A stretch of 64,000 bases of DNA from assembly GCA_023105745.1 (NCBI GenBank), contig JALGQZ010000008.1:51202618-51266617 (forward strand), written 5' to 3'. A program made the translations under genes and the position numbers. Shown one piece after another: positions 55,737 to 64,000 of the stretch (position 1 is its first letter; every line of letters starts with the position of its first letter). The DNA comes from Austropuccinia psidii. Taxonomy: Eukaryota; Basidiomycota; Pucciniomycetes; Pucciniales; Sphaerophragmiaceae. The notes beneath the pieces are model-generated. The model was given only the letters and a program-made list of their open reading frames with translations, did not search any database and was not told the DNA's origin.

Positions 55737-57015
55737 ATGCCATTCACGAAAAAAGGAAAAGAGTGTAAAAGGGAACTCGCGAGAAAGCGTCGGGATGAGG
55801 AAGGAAAGTGTGAGTTACTCGCTTAATCTCAGTGTATATATATAGATATATATATATGCTTCCACATTTATGTGGCACCCTCATTGGGCCCCACTGAAGA
55901 ACATGGGCTTTAGTCGGTTCAGATTGTGCCAATGTCATGTGGGCTCCAACAGGGAAGTCAAAGGATGTGTGCCAAAGAAAGCTCCTTGGCAGTATCTGAT
56001 ATCTTGTGTGCTTCAACACGTAGTGATCCCTCAACCACTCGGGAATAGTAGCAGATCCCAAAAGACAAATGAGCGCAAAACAACCCGAATGAATAGGTTG
56101 TTTTCCTCCTCTCGCCCAACAGCACAAATATCAATGCCAGTATCAGCAAATATCACCCCAAGTGAAATTCGGAGGCTTGTGGATGTCAATCAGATCAAAC
56201 GCATTCACTTTGGGCGTGTGGCAATTTTCTCTTCAACCGGATTACTCATTTCCCTTGTCAAATTCCGACCATTCACAACAATGAGTGAAGTCGAGGTCAA
56301 TCAATGGGATGAATTATCACAATTCCTATTTCGCAAAAAGAGATTCACCGACCCAATTGCAACCAATGGAGCATTACTGGAGGGATTTATTTTCGCAATT
56401 GGGTGGTGCAAATGCAGCACCAAGAATGAACAATTTGGTTTGTATGGAAGTGTTGGGAAAATTGAAAACGCAAAAGATGAATGGCAGAACCGAGGTCCCA
56501 ATCTTAGCTCGGTGGGTTGCATTCTAGGTCAATCCTTACGATATGTTGGGGATAATTTATTTGAGAGGATTCAAAATTGCTACAATTCATTGGGGGTTCC
56601 GTCTTTTGATCAAGTCAACTATGAAGGCAATATTCCGGCAAATCAGGGTGCATTCGAGTTCGCTTCCGCACTCACTTTCACCATGAATGGATTCAAAAAC
56701 GCACCTCATGTTGATAAGGATGCATCACTGTATGCTTCGGGATGGTGGTTTCAAGCTGATAAGCGGACCGGCCAAATTCAAAGAGATGCGTCAAAGCGGT
56801 GTACAGGTGGAAAATTGATTTTCCCAAATGAGCATTTTTGGATTGATCTATCCGCATGTCATGGGCTCATTCAGGTAGTGTGGGCCAGTAGTACATTTGC
56901 TCATTATACTGATCCAGCAAAGGACAACGAAAGCACGACACTAGTGGGTATGTCCGCACAATGCTCAAGCAGGTTAGCAAAAACAATGCGGCAAAAAAAG
57001 CCATGGCTATTATGA
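55737..57015 (+). CDS. TET/JBP-like 2OG-Fe(II) dioxygenase
   Basis: Probable exon 1 at 55737-55808 (MPFTKKGKECKRELARKRRD, nuclear-localisation-like) before GTGAGT. The acceptor is uncertain (55899 keeps frame), and MNRLFSS at 56089 is an alternative start. The catalytic part shows the iron ligands HVD (56707-56715) and a distal histidine in FAHYT (about 56902), the CTGGKLIFP strand between them, and an arginine about 23 residues on (SSRL) suited to bind 2-oxoglutarate. This is the double-stranded beta-helix signature of TET-like enzymes, which oxidise 5-methylcytosine or thymine; fungal members are expanded in basidiomycetes alongside transposons. The frame ends at 57015 because of an A7 run (56993-56999). 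One base fewer would extend it to the TGA near 57,080. Substrate is inferred. Confidence 0.78.
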
Positions 57016-57207
57016 GATTGCCGAGAGAGCGGGCTATCAAATCAGGGATGGTAATACAATCTCATGCCGATTCAAAGAATGAGAAGATTTGCATGTGTGT
57101 TGGGTAAGTAATGGTGGGGTAAGGCAGAGGACAATATACACAAGGATTGGATGGATTCTAGTGCGGGAGATGGGGTGTCTGACATGAAAAAGGGGTGAAG
57201 TGGATTA

Positions 57208-57231
57208 TGTACGGTGGCATGCCATCGTACA
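57208..57231. repeat. 24-nt palindrome after the TET-like gene
   Basis: TGTACGGTGGC AT GCCATCGTACA, a near-perfect inverted repeat with one G-T mismatch. Confidence 0.65.
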
Positions 57232-57244
57232 TCTGTCCTGGTTT

Positions 57245-57835
57245 GTTGCTATTGTCCAGGATGCCAATGCTTCACACGCGAATCCTCATGCTTGTGCAGG
57301 TTCTGACAATGCTAAAAGTTCCTTACGCCTATGCGGGGTGCCAATGCTACACACACCTATCCTTGGGCCTGTGCAGGCTCCCGAAAATTTACACGCCAAT
57401 CCTTATGCCTTTACAGGCTTTCGACAATTCACACACCAATTGTTACGCTTGTGAAGCTTCCCCACAATGCTGAAATTTTCTTGGCCTGTGCAGGATCCCA
57501 AGAATTCACACGCCAATTCTTACGCCTGTGCAGGCTCCCAACAATTCACACGCCAATCCTTATGCTTGTGAAGGGTCCCAAAAGTGCTAAAATTCCTTAT
57601 GGCTGTACAGGCTTCCGACAATTCACACGCCAATCCTTACGCATGGGAGGGTTGCCAACAATGCTGACAAATTCTTACGCCTGTGCAGGCTCCCAACAAT
57701 TCACACGCCAATCCTTATGCCTGTGCAGGCTCCCAACAATTCACATGCCAATCCTTATGCCTGTGCACCCTCCCGAAAAGTCACACGCCAATCCTTACGC
57801 TTGTGAAGGTTCCAGACAATTTAAACAATTCAATA
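57245..57835. repeat. minisatellite 2 (about 40-bp units)
   Basis: Units built on CACACGCCAATCCTTACGC, then TTGTGCAGGCTCCCGACAA, repeated more than ten times with drift. The unit shares ATCCTTACGC(T/C)TGTG and CTCCCGACA with minisatellite 1 on the other side of the two-gene block. Open frames through it are not taken as genes. Confidence 0.82.
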
Positions 57836-58244
57836 CATGAGTAAGATTAATAGCGTGTGACCATAGGAAAGGCCATGTTTCACAGATCTGGACTGGATTG
57901 CTCACATACGGGAACCTCCCGCTTTTTTACAGTTAAGAATTGGTATGGCTCTAAACCATTGAAGAAGAAAATATAGGAGAGGATAACAGCAACTATTGGC
58001 GCATTTTGAGAAAAAGAGGTTCACAAAAACAAATACTCACTCAAACTCTTGGTGGGGCACTTACAAAAATAATTCTCACACAATCAGGGTTTTTCTCTAA
58101 GGAGGAAATAAGTAATTTTTACGTGAACAAAGAATGTAATAGAATTTGAACATAATAATAATTGATTACAAATGATAATTTATTTAAAAGAAAGTATTAC
58201 AAATGATAAAAAGTGGAAATAATGGGATTATTTTTTTTAAATTT
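57836..58244. other. intergenic, nothing recognised
   Basis: AT-rich 400 bp between minisatellite 2 and the convergent minus-strand gene. No gene or repeat seen. Confidence 0.5.
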
Positions 58245-59622
58245 TTATTTTTCGAAGAATTTGGAGACTAACCCGGTTATGTCCTCCTTTGGATAAGCCT
58301 CCAGTGCCTGGGCAAGGAGGCAGTTTAGTTCGTCCCGGAATTCCCGGTGCATCTCATTTCGATGAGTTGCATCCACGAAAGGAATCATGTGGAGCAAGCG
58401 ACGATGCTCCAACAAGATTCGGTTGATCGAATCGTGGACGATGGCTCGAAGAATCATTGGGGTCGGTTGCAGGTCGGTGAACTCCTGGCGAGCGTCATCG
58501 TGGGAATGAGAGGAGTTTGGCACCGGGGGGAGGAGGCGTTGGGGTTCTTGGGGGCACTGGAAGGGATCTCTGGGGAGGGAACCGGGGTTGGAGTGGAGGG
58601 GGGGGGGAATGGAAGGGGAAGGTGGGCGAGTCGGGTAAGAAGAAGGGGGATGGGGAATTGGGGATCCCACGGGCGTATCATCGATGATGATTATCGAGCG
58701 AGGAGTGGCGGGACGATCTGGAGACGGTCGAAGAAAAAATGAGGAAAAGTGGATGTGGATCGAAGAGAAAGGAGGGGTGACTTACCATAAGCTTCCTCCG
58801 TGGATTGTGTAGGAGCCACCTCAGGTTCTGGCTCACGAGTCGTATCGTCCTCAGGTTGTTGGGACGTTGGACTTGGGCCAGGAATAGGTGGCTCTTCGGT
58901 TCGGGAGGGTTCTAAAAAGGAGGAAGAGTCAGTTCACTCGACTCGAAAGTGAAAGTGAAAATGAAATGAAACTTTGGCTGCTTACCGCGGAATAATTCCT
59001 CAGACCATCGGGTGCCACTCGGGCCTGGAGTGGGTTGCCGGGGGGTTTGCTCGCGAGGCAAACTAGGAACGGGAGAGTCTTGTCAGGGGGGATTCGGGGG
59101 GTTTTGTTCTATTAGAAATGGAAAAAAGTCAGTATTATTGCATGAAGAGAAATGAGATAAGGAGGAGAAAGAAAACTTACTTTGGCGTTTGAATCCCATC
59201 GGTGACAAGACATGGTGACAATCAGCCCAAGCTCAAATGTCCTCTCGCCATCGCCATCCTTCATCGGCCGGATAATCACTTCGCTCCGGTCGAGGAGTGA
59301 AGTGACCATTGGATGGTGGCCTAGGAGGGGGAGTGGACAAATCGATACTGGAGGGGACAGGGCTAATCGTCTGGAATCGTTCCCGTTGGCCTGTTTGGGG
59401 GCCCGGCCTCCATTCACGCTCGGAAATGGTTTCATCATCGTCGACCACAAAGGAGTCCTCACAAGGGTGTCTTGGGCGAGAACTCCTCTGGCCTCGTGGT
59501 CGGAAGGGGCGGACAACGAACGAACATTTCTTGTGTGCTTGTCGGCAAGCATCACAAGCGTCGTTCGTCGTTGAGGAACGAATGCAGGGGATACCCTGCT
59601 TGGTGCATAAAGTGCACGACAT
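58245..59622 (-). CDS. Zn2Cys6-type protein, four coding exons, two in-frame TGA
   Basis: Coding exons 59622-59181, 59108-58986, 58911-58786 and 58717-58245; introns of 72, 74 and 68 nt (GTAAG...AG). The sum, 1164 nt, keeps one frame of 388 codons. An upstream intron (59623-59692) ends with branch site TACTAAC and TTTTAG directly before the ATG. Residues 3-33 have C-X2-C-X6-C-X9-C-X2-C-X6-C, the fungal binuclear zinc cluster spacing. Then come an arginine-rich stretch, an acidic and proline-rich middle, and a helical C-terminus (MILRAIVHDSINRILLEHRR ... LVSKFFEK). TGA at 59233-59235 and at 59083-59085 interrupt it, so this copy may be a recent pseudogene. Its layout parallels the antisense protein in family C. 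Function unknown beyond probable nucleic-acid binding. Confidence 0.68.
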
Positions 59623-60045
59623 CTAAAACAAAAAAATTGGGGTTAGTAACTGAATAGAAAGTAAGCAATCAAGAAAGAAAAGGATGACGTACGATGAATT
59701 ATATAAATTCAAAACGGAATCAAATTAAAAACGCTCTAGTCGGAAGTTTTTAAAAGTCTGGAAGGAAGTCGTGAAGAAAGAAAAATATTAATATCGGTAC
59801 ATAATGTTGACAAAAGTTAAAAAAAGAGGTAACTCACGAGGTGGATAGAAGGGAGGTTCTGAATGGATCAGAAGAATAAACAAACAGGCAAAAGGAAGGG
59901 AAGTGGGTTTAGTGGAGTGCGAAAGACAAAAATAGAAAGGCAGGAAGACGAAGGGGAATATGCACAAGAAGGACAAACGCGGGTGAGGTTGAACGAAGTG
60001 GAGTGGGTGAGAAAGAAAGTGAAGTGCGTGTTGTGTGAAGATGGT

Positions 60046-60053
60046 CTTTTATA
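60046..60053 (-). promoter_or_regulatory. TATA box of the 58245-59622 gene
   Basis: TATAAAAG on the minus strand, about 420 bp upstream of the ATG exon, leaving room for a 5' exon and the 59623-59692 intron. Followed downstream by pyrimidine-rich sequence. Confidence 0.5.
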
Positions 60054-60079
60054 CCATGGTGAAGCTGAGACGATCTCAG

Positions 60080-60159
60080 CAGTTGCAGCACCCGCAAAAG
60101 TCTCAGCTTCAAGGCGTGTGGGCAAAATTGAAGCTGAGTCTCAGCGAATGCTGCAACTG
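60080..60159. ncRNA. 80-nt foldback with two perfect 11-bp stems
   Basis: Outer stem 60080-60090 with 60149-60159, inner stem 60102-60112 with 60128-60138, separated by a near-symmetric internal loop (11 and 10 nt), apical loop of 15 nt. It lies just upstream of the TATA box. Could be a structured RNA or a DNA cruciform site; no expression evidence. Confidence 0.4.
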
Positions 60160-60203
60160 AGAAGTGAAATGCTTGTGTGAGGCAGAAGAACAATGGGGGT
60201 CTG

Positions 60204-60908
60204 GCTGAGTATTGCAATTTATTGAATTGTCAAGCTGAGTCAAATCCCCTTTGTTTCCTTAAATTGCCACCTGATCACCCAGGAGGGTGGTCGTGAGGCC
60301 CTTATTGATTGTGCATTGTGGGTGCAATGCACAAGTGACCGCGGCAAGATCACCGGCCTTATGGCCTGGTGATAGTCTTTGAACAAAGGGGGGGCTGTAA
60401 GACAAGTGAATACAGCATAAGCTTGCCTCGACCCATTGCTCAGGTTTGCTTTCGGGTCATAATTTAAATGCTCAGTGGCTGAACATTTTAATTGCACAGT
60501 AATTGAACAATTGATATAACAATATCAAATGCACCGCTGAGTATTGCAGTTTATTAAATTGTCAAGCTGAGTCAAATCCCCTTTCTTTCCTTAAATAGCC
60601 ACCCAATCACCCAGGAGGGTGGTCGTGAGGCCCATGTTGAATGTGCATTGTGGGTGGAATGCACAAGTGACCCATGCAGAAATGCACCCGGTGCATTTGG
60701 TCACAAGTGACTGCGGCAATATTACCAGCCGTATGGCCTGGTAATAGTATGTGAACAAAGGGGGGGGCTGTAACACAAGTGAATACAGCGTGAGCTTGCC
60801 TCGACCCATTGCTCAGGTTTGCTTTCGGGTCATAATTGAAATGCTCAGTGGCTGAACATTTTAATGGCACAGTGATTGAACTATTGATATAAAAATATCA
60901 CGTGCACC
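60204..60908. repeat. tandem duplication, two units
   Basis: Unit 1 60204-60535 (332 bp) and unit 2 60536-60908 (373 bp) are closely similar; the extra length of unit 2 is an insertion near 60,665-60,706. Each contains a purine tract CAAAGGGGGGG followed by CTGTAA (60384-60400 and 60756-60773) and several CTGAG/CTCAG words. Confidence 0.75.
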
Positions 60909-62085
60909 ATGCTGAGCCATTGCTCAGTCGTTTTTGTATACCCACAATCTGAGCATTTGGCACAGCATCGGGTGACATTTCAGCCAGCTGCAGCATTTCA
61001 CACGCTTTGGTGAAGTGCTCCAAACTGAGCCTTCCAATGAACTATTGCAAAAATAGTTCATTCCATGGCTTTACTGAGCACTTTCACACAGTGCTTTTGA
61101 CCATGATATGCTCAGCTTGCGTGTGCAAATCGGGTGAAACGCAATGCTGAGCATGTGGCACATGAGCTACGTATATGCAAACGATCGGAAGGTGCATGCA
61201 CATTCGCTATATGCATTCAGGCTCAAGTAGTATAACACCTTCCTGATCTGTACAGCCAACACTGTAGTACGCAGTACACCTGTGTAAATGTATGCTGCGG
61301 GGCAGAGCAAAAGCTGTTCAGCAATGTAACATGAAAATCACGTCAAGCCATTGAGTCATATATCTCAACTGCATCCCTTTGGTGCACCTTTTTGCAGAGC
61401 TCTGCCTAACAATGGCATAGACGCGGGTGTAATCCGAGTTAATGAAAGTGGGTCATAATGGGATGACTCATTATTTGGGTAATACACAAACAGTGGATTC
61501 ACTCCGGTGCCATTGTCGGGGCCAACAATGACTGGCCCTGCTTGTTCATTGCGCGTGCTCATTGTCGGGCAGCCACACGCTTTCATACGCACCCCCCAAC
61601 GGGTCATACACAGGCAACTCTCACACGCCTGGAAGACATTTTACTGCCAGTGTTCAGACGGGCTAGTTTCTTGGTCGGGTGGTCAGCTTGACTGAAGACG
61701 CTCACCTGCTTGCGCATGGAAACCTGAGGCCAATCAGTGTGGATTTGCTTCAGCCTCATCCACATCAGAATAATCCCAGCCTATGATTGCTGAGGCTGGT
61801 TATGTTTGCGTGGGTATCTCCCACCACGGGTAATTTTCTTCACGTTCTCACAGGCCCCGCGCAAGTTGTGGCACCTGGCTTGCAGCCAGAAATTCCCTTG
61901 GGTGGGTGGCCTCTTTCTCCGGAGTTTTGTACACGCATGAGGCAAAGACCGTGATCCCAATCTCTGGGGAATAGTAGCCTCCTCAAACGCAATAGGGGTG
62001 AATGTAGATGTGGATCATGCCACACTTCCCCCCTGAAGCCTAGTTGGAATCAGTCATCAAAAACCTTCACGCAAAACCAAAGTCA
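60909..62085. other. intergenic region rich in GCTGAGCA words
   Basis: 60,900-61,160 contains many CTGAGC/GCTCAG words in both orientations. 61,160-62,085 is moderately GC-rich with no gene recognised; the short open frames show no domain. Confidence 0.45.
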
Positions 62086-62109
62086 TGTTTGGTGGCACGC
62101 CACCGAACA
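62086..62109. repeat. 24-nt palindrome
   Basis: TGTTTGGTGGC AC GCCACCGAACA, arms complementary with one G-T mismatch. Same length and core as those around the TET-like gene, with T for A at position 4. Confidence 0.6.
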
Positions 62110-62225
62110 TATCCCACCCGCCCACACACAAACATCCCCACAGTGAGATTGCCCTCTGAAACGGCCAACATTGCCCAGTAGGTCCCTGTGCTACAACTAA
62201 CCTGGGGAAGATATATATGCATCCA

Positions 62226-62249
62226 TGTTCGCTGTCACACCAGCGAACA
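62226..62249. repeat. 24-nt palindrome, variant
   Basis: TGTTCGCTG then TCACAC then CAGCGAACA, perfect 9-bp arms. It lies 117 bp from the previous one and about 370 bp before the SNF2 gene. Confidence 0.55.
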
Positions 62250-62616
62250 TGACTGCATGCCTCTGATATGCCCTCCACAATAAGTTGCTACAACCCACCC
62301 AATTTCGGATATGCTAATGTCAACCTTGTTCCACCAAGGGTTTTGTACCTTGCTGCAGATCCAGCAGTCATATTGGTGCACCCACATTTTAGCCACCTTG
62401 CCTTGATATATGCCCCAAATTGGATATGAAAATTATGAGCCCAAGAGGCCCACCCCCATCAAGTCCATGCACGTAACCACAGGCCATCCCCCCTTGACCC
62501 CATTGCTGCCTCTCATATAAGCTCCCCACCTGCGCTTATCCGTCTTCATTCCGTTTAGCAAACCCTTCCCGATCATATAATTTCCGACTATCCCCAAATA
62601 ATTTAAAATAGCCATC

Positions 62617-64000
62617 ATGTCAACCCCTTCACAACCACTTTGCATTGGGATGATTAATATTTGTATTCCAATAAATAGTGATATAGCCTTAAATCCTGAG
62701 AATTCCCACTTAGCTTCTTGGATTATCATATGGCACAATCAACAAAACATATTTGTTTATCTCCCCAATCACCAGCGTGCTATTGGCTCTCTACCTGGAA
62801 CCCTTTCCAAAACCTTGATACCATTCCTTGGGGCACCAAAAACGTTCATGCACTGTGGTCCTGGTGGGGCATGGATTGAAAATTGCCAATCCAATCCTTC
62901 TCAAATATTATTCGTTGAGGGAGTATTTATGACTGATGCAAATGATCCCTCCTCATCTCAGAAACCCAATCTAGCATTGATGTTCTTCACATGGTATCCA
63001 AACATTTTATTCATAATGGAAAGCTTTCGAACACAAGATTTCAAGCTTAAAATGCCCAAAGAATATGACTGTAATACTCATAGTCAATGTCAACTCTTCA
63101 CTCCGACATTTCCCGCTTCAAGATTGACGCCAGTTTCATATCCTGCTGTTTCATCATTGGTTTCCAAGCAGAAACTGATACAATTACCCAGTGGATCAGA
63201 CCTCCCCATGCCATTATTCAAACCCCCCTACTCCCTCATCAAAAGACCGGACTAGCTTTTCTCTGGGATCGAGAAATCCCCAATGGCCAATCAGCCCGTA
63301 ACCTTTGGGCCACCTCACCCCCAGGATCCACTTTCAATGCCAGGCACATCATTACAAACAAGGTCATTAGCACATTTGAATCCCTTTCGACCAATACCCC
63401 TCTTGGAGGACTGCTCGCGGATGATATGGGATTAGGTAAAACCATTCAGGCCATTGCTCTAATTGGTACCTCCAAGGAGCGGATGATTGCAAACCCCCAT
63501 CGCTCCACGCCCACCATGATCATCTGCCCCCCTCGCTTAATTACCAACTGGCAATCAGAAATATCCAAGCATGCTCAGGCTGGAGCGCTGCATTCCAAAA
63601 TCTACCATGGTCCCACTCGTCACTCATTATCCAAAGACGACATCTTAAAATATGATATCATCATCACTTCTTACAATACTGTCACCCAAGAATTTAAGCA
63701 AACCAATACCTCTACATCATTCATTTTTCAAATCAATTGGCATCGTGTAATTTTGGATGAAGCACAGTGAGTGTCTGATCTTAAATGATTCAAATTACCT
63801 TTTATATCCAATAACCCTTGCCCCATCTTATAGCTATATTCGCTCTCAATACACTGCCACTCACCGTGCCATCAATAGCCTCCTTTCATCCCGCCGAATA
63901 TGTTTAACAGGCACACCATTTATGACCTTTTGGGCATAATATCATTCATCACTCAACCCCAGAGCGCCGATCAAGATAACTGGTCACCATTCATCCTGAG
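62617..64000 (+). CDS. SNF2-family ATPase (Rad5/Rad16-like), 5' part, frame-broken
   Basis: ATG 62617 opens a 212-residue frame with an unrecognised N-terminal domain (ALNPENSHLASWII ... FRTQDFKLKMPKEYD). Around 63,240 the coding frame changes and continues as PHQKTGLAFLWDRE, LADDMGLGKTIQAIALI (Walker A), MIICPPRLITNWQSEI, DIIITSY and VILDEA. A 67-nt intron (63767-63833, GTGAGT...ATAG) splits the last box, and splicing yields DEAH followed by YIRSQ, then LTGTP. Just after LTGTP (about 63,911) the frame shifts again. These are motifs I, Ia, II and III of SNF2 helicase-like DNA translocases that remodel chromatin or act in repair. The second ATPase lobe lies outside the window. The two frame breaks suggest a pseudogene copy or sequence errors. 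Confidence 0.8.

Noticed and set aside
57195..57840. Open frames through minisatellite 2
   Set aside because: Repeat-derived, frame-drifting and without any non-repeat coding sequence.
59863..60180. Plus-strand open frame of 105 residues
   Set aside because: Overlaps the promoter and TATA box of the minus-strand gene, is lysine/glutamate-rich simple sequence and ends in the foldback; no support as a gene.
61365..62278. Several 60-80-residue open frames between the tandem duplication and the SNF2 gene
   Set aside because: No domains, no intron signals, overlapping on both strands; consistent with chance in moderately GC-rich DNA.

Overview
The window looks like a repeat-rich chromosome segment of a rust fungus (Pucciniales). 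The retrotransposon Gag and Pol proteins, the TET-like dioxygenase and the SNF2 protein all resemble sequences I associate with Austropuccinia psidii (myrtle rust). That placement is from memory and was not searched. Introns are short (about 50-105 nt) with GTGAGT/GTAAGT donors, and most of the DNA is AT-rich. No tRNA, rRNA or CRISPR array was seen.

Positions 1-51,447 are nested LTR retrotransposons. A chromodomain-bearing Ty3/Gypsy family (family A) is present three times. Element 1 (minus strand, oldest) runs from the left edge to about 32,530 and is split by two insertions. The first, in its integrase, is a 1.9-kb solo-LTR-like repeat (LTR-B copy 1, TSD tccac, 3205-16536). Element 2 (plus strand, 4634-16050, TSD cttgc) sits inside LTR-B copy 1, and a second LTR-B copy (10202-12121) sits inside the pol of element 2. 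The second, in the gag of element 1, is an AT-rich insertion E (TSD gcttc, 20386-31710) that contains element 3 (minus strand, 20590-30105). All three family A elements are broken by stops or frameshifts.

Family C is a related element at 37767-48106 with 760-bp LTRs differing at five positions and TSD ccaag. It sits in the gag of a different, decayed Gypsy element (family D, 37452-51447). Family C carries an extra antisense gene with an intron and a Zn2Cys6-type cysteine cluster. Families A and C share three RNA-level signals visible in the sequence. One is a primer-binding site complementary to a segment of the element's own LTR (Tf1/sushi-style self-priming). The second is a GGGAAAA slippery site followed by a covarying 9-bp stem between gag and pol. 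The third is a pair of 100-105-nt intron-like modules after pol.

Positions 51,448-64,000 are more GC-rich and gene-like. A two-gene block holds an unknown 698-residue protein (52921-55159) and a TET/JBP-like 2OG-Fe(II) dioxygenase (55737-57015). It is bracketed by two related minisatellites and punctuated by 24-nt palindromes. Then follow a minus-strand multi-exon gene for a second Zn2Cys6-type protein (58245-59622, TATA box at 60046-60053), a foldback and a tandem duplication (60080-60908), two more 24-nt palindromes, and the 5' part of an SNF2-family ATPase gene that runs off the right edge.

Several otherwise intact frames break at homopolymer runs, so some single-base lesions may be assembly errors rather than biology.
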